The notes below the pieces were generated by a model. That model had not been told where the DNA came from. It was given only the letters and a program-made list of their open reading frames with translations, and did not search any database. Both the position numbers and the translations under genes were made by a program. Of a stretch of 7,238 nucleotides of DNA, positions 1-6,166 are shown piece after piece. The stretch is from Desulfobacterales bacterium (GTDB lineage Bacteria; Desulfobacterota; Desulfobacteria; Desulfobacterales; RPRI01): NCBI GenBank assembly GCA_030689795.1, contig JAUYEO010000209.1, forward strand, positions 1-7,238. The letters run 5' to 3'. How positions within the stretch are numbered: the stretch's first letter is position 1; every line of letters starts with the position of its first letter.

Positions 1-6
1 AATCTT

Positions 7-1998
7 ATGCATAACTTTAAGATAGTATCTGAATATTTGCCCAGGGGAGATCAGCCGAATGCAATTGAGGCATTAACTTCAGGCGTGGCATCCGGAAAGA
101 AGCACCAGGTGCTCCTTGGAGTGACGGGGTCCGGAAAAACATTTACTATGGCAAACATAATTGCAAATTCCGGTAAACCCACACTTGTCATAGCGCCCAA
201 CAAAACTCTCGCGGCCCAGTTATACAGCGAATTCAAATCACTTTTTCCCGAAAACGCCGTCGAATATTTCGTAAGCTATTATGATTACTACCAGCCTGAA
301 GCATATATCCCTTCGAGCGATACCTATATTCAGAAAGATTCGTCAATTAACGACATGATTGACAAGCTGAGGCATTCCGCGACACGCTCCGTTCTTACCC
401 GGCGGGATGTTATTGTCGTGGCAAGCGTTTCATGCATTTTCGGTCTTGGAGCCCCTGAAGATTATCTCGCGATGAGGGTCGATATTGAGAAAAACATGGA
501 GCTTGACCGGGACAGATTCCTGCACGATCTTGTCGCCATGCACTATGAAAGGAATGACATCGATTTTTTCAGGGGAAGCTTCAGGGTCAGGGGCGACAGG
601 GTGGAGATTTTTCCCGCATATGAAGAAGAGAAAGCGATCCGTGTAAATTTTTTCGGAGATGAGGTCGAGAGCATATCGGAAATCGATCCCCTTAAGGGGT
701 CGGTTTTGAATAAATTAAACGGCACAACCATATTCCCGGCCAGTCATTATGTGACTCAGAAAATGACTCTTCAGAGGGCCATAGAGTCTATTTTGCCGGA
801 GCTGAAGGAGAGGATAGAATATTTCAGAAATGAAAACAAATATATAGAAGCGCAGCGAATAGAAGAGAGAACTCATTTCGACATCGAGATGATGCAGGAG
901 ATCGGGTACTGCAACGGGATAGAAAACTATTCACGTCATTTGACGGGAAGAGCGCCAGGAGAGCCGCCTCCGACTCTTATCGATTATTTCCCATCCGATT
1001 TCCTGTTGTTTATCGATGAAAGTCATATCTCTGTTCCGCAGCTTCACGGGATGTATAAAGGCGACAGGTCGAGAAAAGAGACGCTGGTAAATTACGGGTT
1101 CAGGCTTCCGTCGGCTGTTGACAACAGGCCCCTTAAGTTTGAGGAATTCGAATCACGAGTATCGCAGGCGGTATATGTATCGGCTACTCCCGCTGATTTC
1201 GAGCTTGAAAAGGGAAAGGATTCGCTTGTTCAGCTTATCGTCAGACCGACCGGACTTGTGGATCCTCCGATTGCAATCAGGAGAGCGGAAAACCAGGTGG
1301 ACGATCTTTATGAGGAGATAGTGTCCTGTGTAAAGAAAAACGAGCGGGTACTTGTCACTACTCTCACAAAACGCATGGCAGAGGATCTTACCGAATATTA
1401 TTCGGATCTGGGAATAAAGGTGAGTTATCTCCATTCGGATATTGGAACTCTTGAAAGGATGGAAATCATCCATGATCTGAGGACGGGCAAGTTCGATGTT
1501 CTTGTGGGAATAAACCTTTTAAGAGAAGGGCTTGATATTCCTGAAGTCTCTCTTGTTGCGGTGCTGGATGCGGACAAGGAAGGCTTCCTTCGCTCGGCTA
1601 GAGCGCTCATACAGACGTGCGGGCGGGCTGCGAGAAATATTAACGGGAAGATAATAATGTATTGCGACGCTATCACAAATTCAATGCAGAAGGCTATTGA
1701 TGAGACAAACAGAAGAAGAAACATTCAGGAATCGTTTAATAAAAAATATAATATCACCCCGGTGGGTATAGAAAAATCGATTACGCATGTATTCGGACAG
1801 GTTTCAGAATCACCAACTACAGATGATAAGGTATCTGAAACCATATCCAAATATCATTCCCTCGATAATCTGGATGAGATTATATCAAATCTTGAAAAAG
1901 AGATGGAAAATGCGGCCCGTGAACTTGAATTTGAAAAGGCTGCCGAACTCAGAGACAGAATAAGGGATATAAAGAAAAAGATAATTTTTGAATATTGA
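7..1998 (+). CDS. uvrB: UvrABC system protein B (excision repair helicase)
   Basis: UvrB is the central subunit of cytoplasmic nucleotide excision repair. UvrA loads it on DNA, it verifies the lesion with its beta-hairpin, then it recruits UvrC. The 663 residues match the usual family length (E. coli 673). Visible in order: Walker A G-V-T-G-S-G-K-T at residues 38-45; NKTLAAQLY at 65-73; the Tyr-rich beta-hairpin from about 90 to 116 (YYDYYQPEAY at 91-100); Walker B-like DESH at 337-340; VSATP at 391-395; helicase motifs VLVTTLTKRMAEDLTEY (448-464) and GINLLREGLD (501-510); motif VI QTCGRAARN (536-544), with Cys where E. coli has Ile; and a C-terminal UVR domain from about 626 to 661 that would bind UvrC. 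The ATG at 7 aligns with the family start. Only 6 bases lie upstream, so its ribosome site and promoter are outside the window. It is followed 9 bases later by uvrC. Identification is secure. Confidence 0.98.
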   Translation: MHNFKIVSEYLPRGDQPNAIEALTSGVASGKKHQVLLGVTGSGKTFTMANIIANSGKPTLVIAPNKTLAAQLYSEFKSLFPENAVEYFVSYYDYYQPEAYIPSSDTYIQKDSSINDMIDKLRHSATRSVLTRRDVIVVASVSCIFGLGAPEDYLAMRVDIEKNMELDRDRFLHDLVAMHYERNDIDFFRGSFRVRGDRVEIFPAYEEEKAIRVNFFGDEVESISEIDPLKGSVLNKLNGTTIFPASHYVTQKMTLQRAIESILPELKERIEYFRNENKYIEAQRIEERTHFDIEMMQEIGYCNGIENYSRHLTGRAPGEPPPTLIDYFPSDFLLFIDESHISVPQLHGMYKGDRSRKETLVNYGFRLPSAVDNRPLKFEEFESRVSQAVYVSATPADFELEKGKDSLVQLIVRPTGLVDPPIAIRRAENQVDDLYEEIVSCVKKNERVLVTTLTKRMAEDLTEYYSDLGIKVSYLHSDIGTLERMEIIHDLRTGKFDVLVGINLLREGLDIPEVSLVAVLDADKEGFLRSARALIQTCGRAARNINGKIIMYCDAITNSMQKAIDETNRRRNIQESFNKKYNITPVGIEKSITHVFGQVSESPTTDDKVSETISKYHSLDNLDEIISNLEKEMENAARELEFEKAAELRDRIRDIKKKIIFEY

Positions 1999-2007
1999 TG
2001 GTTTCAT

Positions 2008-3846
2008 ATGCCGGATCATTTGATGGAAAAATTGTCTGATGTTTCAACAGGCCCTGGTGTCTACCTGATGAAAGATGCCGGCGGAGAGATAATCTATGTG
2101 GGAAAGGCGCTGAACTTAAAAAAGCGGCTTTCTTCATATTTTACAGGAGCAGATTCAGGCCGTCAGCAGATCAACCTGAAAACCGGCCTTCTGATTAAAA
2201 AGATAATCTCCTTTGAAACCATAATCACGGGAACGGAAAAAGAAGCCCTGATTCTTGAGTCAAACCTGATTAAAAAGCACAAACCCAGATACAACGTGAT
2301 ATTAAAAGACGACAAGCGATATCCATCGCTCAGGCTTGACGTCAAAAGCCCTTATCCGAATCTCGCGATTATCAGAAAAACCGGAAATGACAATGCAGTC
2401 TATTTCGGTCCGTTTGCCTCCTCTCAGGCGGTTCGCCAGACCCTGAGACTGATACATAAGACATTCAAACTCAGGAAATGCACGGCTGCAAATTTTAAAA
2501 AAAGGACCCGGCCGTGCCTCAATTATCAGATGGGAACCTGCCTCGGCCCATGCTGCAACGATATAGACAAATCGGTTTACGGAGAGATAGTAAAAGAGGT
2601 TATACTCTTTTTAAAAGGAAGAACCCCGGTTCTTATCAAAGAGATAAAAGTTAAAATGGAGAAGGCTGCGCAGGCACAGGATTATGAGCTTGCGGCGGCT
2701 TACAGGGACAAGTTGTTTTCAATCCGGAAAACACTTGAAAGGCAGGTGGTGGTCTCAACAGATTTTATGGACAGGGATGTGTTCGCTGTTGCGCGTGAGA
2801 ATGAAAACTCGGTTATAACCGCTCGTGTTATAAGAGGCGGATATCTGCAGGGAACCCGGCATTTTGGTTTCAAGGCCGTGATTTCAGACGAATCAGGGAT
2901 GCTGGGAGAATTCATAAGACGGTATTATGAGAAAGCCGATCTTATACCCGAAGAGGTGGTTGTTTCCGTGGAGATGGAGGATGCGTCTTTACTTGAAGAA
3001 TGGCTGACGGAGGTTAAAGGGGGGAAGGTCAAAATCTGCGAGCCGAAAAAAGGGGAACGTTTTGATCTTGTTAAAATGGCTGTTCATAATGCAAAAAATG
3101 AGCTGAATAATATAATATCTTCATTTGTCTCATCAGCCGACCTGCTTTACCGTCTTCAGAAGCGCCTTGGCATGGATAACGCCCCGAAAAGAATCGAATG
3201 TTTCGATAATTCAAGTATTTCGGGGAAAAACCCGGTATCCGCAATGGTTGTGTTCGAAAACGGAAAACCTTTAAAATCGTCTTACAGAAAATACACGATA
3301 AAGTCCGTTGAAGAGCATAATGATTACGCTTACATGGCGGAGGTTATCAGGAGGCGGTTCGGGAAAAACGAAGAGTCGAAGCCTTATCCGGAGCTTCTCA
3401 TGATTGACGGAGGAAAAGGACATGTCAGGATTGTCCGCGACATATTAAATGATCTGGAACTTGACCGGCATTTTGATCTTATAGGAATTGCAAAGAAGGA
3501 TGAGAATAAAGGCGAGAAGGAAGATAAGATATATAAGCCCGGAAGATCCAACCCGGTCAGCTTCGGAAGGGAGGGGGATCTTCTTTTTTTCCTTCAGCGG
3601 ATAAGAGACGAAGCGCATCGTTTTGCCATATCCTTTCACAGGAAGCAGCTCCGCAGAAAATCCGTTCATTCGGCCCTTGATAATATTAAAGGAATCGGGA
3701 AAAAGAAAAAAGAGATTCTTTTAAAGCATTTCGGAAGTTTAAAAAAAATCCGGGCAGCAACGCATGATGAGCTTTGCGCACTGCCCGGTATAACGGCTGA
3801 AATCGCAGAAAATATCAAAGAAGCCTTGGGGCAGTTTCAAATTTGA
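2008..3846 (+). CDS. uvrC: UvrABC system protein C (dual-incision excinuclease)
   Basis: UvrC makes both incisions around the lesion held by UvrB. The 612 residues fit the family. The N-terminal GIY-YIG nuclease (3' cut) shows GVY at 17-19 and IYVGKA at 29-34. Four cysteines at 158, 170, 178 and 182 have the 12/8/4 spacing known to hold a [4Fe-4S] cluster in E. coli UvrC. A UVR domain follows at about 209-244 and pairs with that of UvrB. The RNase H-like nuclease (5' cut) keeps D400 (ECFDNSS), D439 (EEHNDYAYM), D467 (MIDGGKG) and H537 (DEAHRFA). Tandem helix-hairpin-helix motifs (KGIGKKK, LPGITAEIA) close the protein at about 557-608. No clear Shine-Dalgarno precedes the ATG at 2008, so translation may be coupled to uvrB, whose stop lies 9 bases upstream; an ATG at 2023 in the same frame is an alternative. 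The stop codon lies inside an AT-rich repeat. Identification is secure; the exact start is less so. Confidence 0.98.
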   Translation: MPDHLMEKLSDVSTGPGVYLMKDAGGEIIYVGKALNLKKRLSSYFTGADSGRQQINLKTGLLIKKIISFETIITGTEKEALILESNLIKKHKPRYNVILKDDKRYPSLRLDVKSPYPNLAIIRKTGNDNAVYFGPFASSQAVRQTLRLIHKTFKLRKCTAANFKKRTRPCLNYQMGTCLGPCCNDIDKSVYGEIVKEVILFLKGRTPVLIKEIKVKMEKAAQAQDYELAAAYRDKLFSIRKTLERQVVVSTDFMDRDVFAVARENENSVITARVIRGGYLQGTRHFGFKAVISDESGMLGEFIRRYYEKADLIPEEVVVSVEMEDASLLEEWLTEVKGGKVKICEPKKGERFDLVKMAVHNAKNELNNIISSFVSSADLLYRLQKRLGMDNAPKRIECFDNSSISGKNPVSAMVVFENGKPLKSSYRKYTIKSVEEHNDYAYMAEVIRRRFGKNEESKPYPELLMIDGGKGHVRIVRDILNDLELDRHFDLIGIAKKDENKGEKEDKIYKPGRSNPVSFGREGDLLFFLQRIRDEAHRFAISFHRKQLRRKSVHSALDNIKGIGKKKKEILLKHFGSLKKIRAATHDELCALPGITAEIAENIKEALGQFQI

Positions 3847-3864
3847 AATTTCAGATTTGAAATT
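3835..3864. repeat. AT-rich palindromic/direct repeat at the uvrC-mdh junction
   Basis: Positions 3835-3848 form a perfect 14-base palindrome, TTTCAAATTTGAAA. The 10-mer ATTTGAAATT occurs twice, at 3841-3850 and 3855-3864, separated by TCAG. AATTTCA (3847-3853) and TGAAATT (3858-3864) can pair across a 4-base loop. The array covers the last uvrC codons (F-Q-I) and its stop TGA at 3844-3846, and fills most of the 29 bases between the converging genes. It might act as a weak bidirectional stop for transcription, but the stems contain almost no G-C pairs. I therefore call it a repeat and not a terminator. Confidence 0.7.
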
Positions 3865-3875
3865 ACCTTATCGGA

Positions 3876-4811
3876 TCAGACGCCCAGTTTTTTCAAAACC
3901 GCCTTCAATTCGGAAACCGCGTCCGCCGATTTCTTTAACGCCGCTTTTTCTTCATCGGTAAGTTTTATCTGTATGATCTCTTCCACGCCTTTTGCGCCCA
4001 GCTTTACCGGAACGCCTATAAAGAGACCGTTTATTCCATACTCTCCTTCAAGGTACGCAGCGCAGGGTAGAATCTTTTTCTTGTCCTTTAAAATCGATTC
4101 GGCCATTTCAACCGCGGCTGAGGCAGGCGCGTAATAAGCGCTTCCTGTTTTTAAAAGAGAAACTATTTCAGCGCCACCGCTCGCGGTTCTTTTGACAAGG
4201 GCCTCAATCCTCTCCTTTGAAAGCAGCTCGGTTATCGGAATTCCGGCAACAGTCGAATATCTCGGGAGGGGAACCATCGTATCTCCATGTCCTCCAAGAA
4301 CGAAAGCATGTGTGTTTTCAACCGAGACATTCAGTTCCATTGCTATAAAAGCCCTGAAACGCGCGGAGTCCAGAACGCCGGCCATGCCTATTACCCTGTT
4401 TTTGGGGAAACCGCTTGCCTCGTATGCAACATGGCACATTGCATCAAGAGGATTGCTGACAATAATGATAACGGCATTGGGAGAAAGGGCCGCAACCTGT
4501 TTCGTAACGTTTTTAACTATTCCTGCATTTGTGCCGATCAGATCATCCCGGCTCATACCCGGCCTTCTTGGAATGCCGGCCGTAATTATGATAATATCGG
4601 ATCCGGCTGAGGCTTCATAGCTGTTATATCCCCTGATATGGGCATCATGTTTTTCTATGGGAGCTGCTTCAGTAAGGTCGAGAGCTTTTCCCTGGGGCAC
4701 GCCTTCAACAATATCGATTAAAACAACGTCGCATAATTCTTTTTCAGCAAGACGCTGGGCTGCCGTGGCTCCAACATTTCCTGCTCCGATAACGGTTACT
4801 TTCTTGTCCAT
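3876..4811 (-). CDS. mdh: Malate dehydrogenase, LDH-like type, NAD-dependent
   Basis: This enzyme interconverts malate and oxaloacetate with NAD(H) in the cytoplasm, serving the TCA cycle or its reductive version. The 311 residues match the LDH-like malate dehydrogenase group. The N-terminal Rossmann fold has GAGNVG at 9-14 and the NAD-ribose-binding Asp at 33 (VLIDI). The mobile active-site loop reads GIPRRPGMSRDDL (79-91); its Arg, where lactate dehydrogenases carry Gln, favours malate over lactate, and R88 is the expected catalytic-loop Arg. Also present are VSNPLDAM (118-125), the catalytic Asp/Arg pair in LDSAR (147-151) and the catalytic His at 175 in GGHGDTMVPLPR. The start ATG (4811-4809) has a strong AAGGAG five bases upstream. 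It converges on uvrC and is divergent from the gene at 5041, so it is probably monocistronic. The malate call is firm from the loop Arg; lactate dehydrogenase is the only real alternative. Confidence 0.96.
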   Translation of the reverse strand: MDKKVTVIGAGNVGATAAQRLAEKELCDVVLIDIVEGVPQGKALDLTEAAPIEKHDAHIRGYNSYEASAGSDIIIITAGIPRRPGMSRDDLIGTNAGIVKNVTKQVAALSPNAVIIIVSNPLDAMCHVAYEASGFPKNRVIGMAGVLDSARFRAFIAMELNVSVENTHAFVLGGHGDTMVPLPRYSTVAGIPITELLSKERIEALVKRTASGGAEIVSLLKTGSAYYAPASAAVEMAESILKDKKKILPCAAYLEGEYGINGLFIGVPVKLGAKGVEEIIQIKLTDEEKAALKKSADAVSELKAVLKKLGV

Positions 4812-4816
4812 AAAGA

Positions 4817-4822
4817 CTCCTT
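4817..4822 (-). promoter_or_regulatory. Ribosome binding site of mdh
   Basis: On the minus strand AAGGAG lies five bases before the mdh ATG. It is the strongest Shine-Dalgarno match in the window and fixes the start. The good site is consistent with high expression of a central metabolic enzyme. Confidence 0.85.
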
Positions 4823-4836
4823 GTTGATTTGTTATT

Positions 4837-4885
4837 ACTTTTGACAGCTTCGTAAAAAGTCAATCTGTTCGTCTGAGGCGGACAG
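4837..4885. repeat. Two adjacent small hairpins upstream of mdh
   Basis: ACTTTT (4837-4842) is mirrored by AAAAGT (4855-4860) across 12 bases. CTGTTCG (4865-4871) pairs with CGGACAG (4879-4885) across the 7-base loop TCTGAGG, with one G-T wobble. Read on the minus strand the first part is ACTTTTTACGAAGCTGTCA, which resembles short intergenic repeats I associate with Desulfobacterales genomes (recollection, not a search). If mdh is transcribed from the candidate promoter at 4917-4889, both hairpins would sit in its 5' leader. Confidence 0.45.
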
Positions 4886-4888
4886 TTT

Positions 4889-4917
4889 CAGATAATAATA
4901 ATTTTAATTATTGTCAA
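4889..4917 (-). promoter_or_regulatory. Candidate sigma-70 type promoter for mdh
   Basis: The minus strand has a perfect TTGACA at 4917-4912. With 17 bases between, the -10 position reads TATCTG (4894-4889), a poor match. A better TATTAT (4897-4892) lies only 14 bases away, which is too close. The spacer contains the AT palindrome AATAATT-TT-AATTATT (4897-4912). The -35 box is convincing and the -10 box is not. Confidence 0.35.
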
Positions 4918-4944
4918 TATGTTTTGATTTATGAAATATTGACA
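4912..4944. promoter_or_regulatory. Inverted repeat spanning both divergent -35 boxes
   Basis: TGTCAATAT (4912-4920) and ATATTGACA (4936-4944) are perfect 9-base complements separated by 15 bases. Each arm contains a TTGACA hexamer pointing outwards, one toward mdh and one toward the gene at 5041. The arrangement could be a shared operator, or simply two mirrored -35 boxes each with an ATA on the inner side. The sequence does not distinguish these. Confidence 0.4.
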
Positions 4945-4968
4945 GCAAGTCACAAATTGAGATATAGA
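4939..4968 (+). promoter_or_regulatory. Candidate sigma-70 type promoter for the gene at 5041
   Basis: A perfect TTGACA at 4939-4944 is followed after 18 bases by TATAGA at 4963-4968 (four of six to TATAAT). This would place the transcription start near 4975 and give a leader of about 65 bases. It is the best promoter-like pair on the plus strand of the 229-base intergenic region 4812-5040. I see no riboswitch-like fold in the rest of that leader. Confidence 0.5.
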
Positions 4969-5040
4969 GAAAACCGGTTCAATAATTTTGCGGGTGCTTC
5001 TTAGGAAGAAAGAAATGTTTTAAAAGCTCACGAGGCAATT

Positions 5041-6030
5041 ATGGGTATTAAGGAACAAATTAAAACGGTTTTAAGGGAAGCAGAGATTTACAGAACCCAG
5101 GGTCTATTCAACGAAGCGATGGTCAAGTTTAAATACGCCTCGGAGCTTATTGAAAAAAATGTTAAACCTGAAAACGGCAGGCATCTTGTTAATGGAATCA
5201 CAAAGAAAGTTGAATTACTGAAACAGACCATTTCAAAATATAATGATCCTGAAAAACCTCCTGAAATGCCTGTTGAAATTCAGAACCTGATAAGAGAGAA
5301 GTTTTCATTTTCAACCGACAAGGAATCAGCGGCTCTTGATGGTGCGATAGCGCTCACGAAATTCGGACAGTTTGAAAGGGCGATAAAGGAATTCAAAGAG
5401 CTGTTGAAGATGGAATCTTTCCGGCTTGTTGCGGCGAAAAATATTTTAAGGTGCTACTTCGCTTCTTCTACTTCTTCTTCTTCGGCGGCGGAGGGAGCCG
5501 TTTTCCAGTACAAAGAGTGGCTGACACTCGGCCTTTTCACTCCCGGACAGTTGGAAAAAATAAGGTTTTTTTTAGAAAATCTCTTGAGGGAGAAAGGAAT
5601 TGAGAGTGGGCTTCCCGCAGCGAAAGAGGAAAAAGCGGCAATAAAAATGGAGGTTGCGGCAAAAAAGGCGCCTGATAAAGCAATGCCGGCAATAAAACCT
5701 CTTATTGAAATACCTGGATCGGGGGAAGAGGAAGAAGAATTTTTAGACGTCAGTTCAGTTGGAATCATTCTGGAAACAGGAGAGAAAAAGAATCCTGAAA
5801 TTATTCTGGATGTGTCGTTTCAATCAGGAAACATGGTCTGCCTCATTGTGCCGGTCAGAGAGAAATTATTGATAGAAAGCATGAAAGCAGGATTGAGATT
5901 AAACAACGTTCAGTTCTATTCGCCTATTGCCATTTTAAACGGATCTGGTGTTGTAGCTGCTTTCACCAAAATCAGCTCAGGCCCTAAAATGGGAAATTAC
6001 AGTCTTGATTTAAAAATGTTCACAAATTAG
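5041..6030 (+). CDS. TPR-like helical protein with unclassified C-terminal domain
   Basis: I cannot give this a function. The first 40 residues and residues about 96-130 look like TPR helix pairs (AEIYRTQGLFNEAMVKFKYA; ALTKFGQFERAIKEFKELL). Residues 139-150 are a Ser/Ala run, and 155-186 look helical. Residues about 191-233 form a low-complexity Ala/Lys/Glu/Pro linker ending in an acidic patch. The last 95 residues or so look beta-rich and compact, with VPVREKLLIESM, LRLNNVQFYSPIAI and SGVVAAFTKI. A D-x-S-x-x-G string at 236-241 recalls PilZ domains, but no R-x-x-x-R precedes it, so c-di-GMP binding is unsupported. I see no signal peptide or membrane segment. The ATG at 5041 has GAGG at 5032-5035, five bases upstream. 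TPR regions usually bind other proteins, so it may be a scaffold or partner for the GTPase encoded downstream; that is inference from position. Confidence 0.88.
   Translation: MGIKEQIKTVLREAEIYRTQGLFNEAMVKFKYASELIEKNVKPENGRHLVNGITKKVELLKQTISKYNDPEKPPEMPVEIQNLIREKFSFSTDKESAALDGAIALTKFGQFERAIKEFKELLKMESFRLVAAKNILRCYFASSTSSSSAAEGAVFQYKEWLTLGLFTPGQLEKIRFFLENLLREKGIESGLPAAKEEKAAIKMEVAAKKAPDKAMPAIKPLIEIPGSGEEEEEFLDVSSVGIILETGEKKNPEIILDVSFQSGNMVCLIVPVREKLLIESMKAGLRLNNVQFYSPIAILNGSGVVAAFTKISSGPKMGNYSLDLKMFTN
5462..5483 (+). repeat. In-gene TCT/TTC triplet tract
   Basis: The tract is a run of TCT triplets broken once by ACT and followed by GCG triplets. It encodes Ser-Ser-Thr-Ser-Ser-Ser-Ser-Ala-Ala at residues 142-150 of the TPR-like protein. 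Slippage by whole triplets would change the Ser run length without breaking the frame. It probably lies in a loop between helical segments. Confidence 0.6.
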
Positions 6031-6081
6031 GAGCCGTTACGAAATAACTATTACATTTCTGATCGTTTCGTTACGGCTCCT
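6029..6081. repeat. Long imperfect inverted repeat after the TPR-like gene
   Basis: AGGAGCCGTTACGAAA (6029-6044) pairs with TTTCGTTACGGCTCCT (6066-6081): 16-base arms with a single T-T mismatch (6038/6072) around a 21-base loop. The left arm starts inside the TAG stop of the upstream gene (6028-6030). A stable transcript hairpin is expected. No T-run follows the right arm, so it is not a classical intrinsic terminator. It could be a dispersed palindromic repeat, an RNA processing or stability element, or a Rho-associated stop. The core GTTACG occurs in the same orientation in both arms, which is what creates the mismatch. Confidence 0.75.
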
Positions 6082-6082
6082 T

Positions 6083-6098
6083 ATGCCGGTCACGGCAT
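6083..6098 (+). other. Small GC hairpin following the inverted repeat
   Basis: ATGCCG (6083-6088) and CGGCAT (6093-6098) are perfect 6-base arms with a GTCA loop, starting one base after the larger inverted repeat. Only two further T residues follow directly; a T-rich stretch (TTATTTTT) comes later, at 6112-6119. Together with the larger hairpin it could reduce read-through into the GTPase gene, but this is weak as a terminator. Confidence 0.35.
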
Positions 6099-6117
6099 TT
6101 CAATGTTAAGGTTATTT

Positions 6118-6146
6118 TTGAACGACGGCTTAGCATGCAACATATT
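6118..6146 (+). promoter_or_regulatory. Weak candidate promoter for the GTPase gene
   Basis: TTGAAC (6118-6123) and CATATT (6141-6146) are separated by 17 bases, each matching four of six sigma-70 consensus positions. A promoter here would make sense if the upstream inverted repeat blocks transcription, but matches this weak occur by chance. Confidence 0.25.
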
Positions 6147-6153
6147 CTTGCGC

Positions 6154-6157
6154 GGAG
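6154..6157 (+). promoter_or_regulatory. Ribosome binding site deciding the GTPase start
   Basis: GGAG lies nine bases before the ATG at 6167. The upstream in-frame TTG at 6158 directly abuts this site, leaving no room for ribosome spacing. The ATG at 6167 is therefore preferred, giving MAVFNIKNRE as the N-terminus, which also aligns with MglA. Confidence 0.7.
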
Positions 6158-6166
6158 TTGTGCTTA

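Noticed and set aside
1153..1724. Minus-strand open frames of 106 and 99 codons inside uvrB
   Set aside because: They are shadows of the conserved UvrB helicase region; their translations show no domain.
4192..4620. 142- and 107-codon open frames on the plus strand within the mdh region
   Set aside because: Both are antisense to a complete malate dehydrogenase and have no ribosome site or recognisable domain.
4841..4870. Another plus-strand promoter starting with TTGACA at 4841-4846
   Set aside because: No acceptable -10 box lies 16-18 bases downstream, and the hexamer falls inside a hairpin-forming repeat.
4812..5040. Riboswitch or small RNA in the divergent intergenic region
   Set aside because: Only short simple hairpins are seen; no conserved riboswitch core or terminator/antiterminator arrangement is recognisable.
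5746..5763. PilZ domain call from D-x-S-x-x-G in the TPR-like protein
   Set aside because: The R-x-x-x-R needed for c-di-GMP binding is missing upstream and the surrounding strands do not clearly follow the PilZ pattern; kept only as a hypothesis.
6029..6081. Classical Rho-independent terminator
   Set aside because: The stem is long but no run of T follows on either strand, so I list it as an inverted repeat.
6158..6166. TTG start adding Met-Cys-Leu to the GTPase
   Set aside because: The only ribosome-binding GGAG (6154-6157) directly abuts this TTG, leaving no spacing; the ATG at 6167 has nine bases of spacing and matches the MglA N-terminus.
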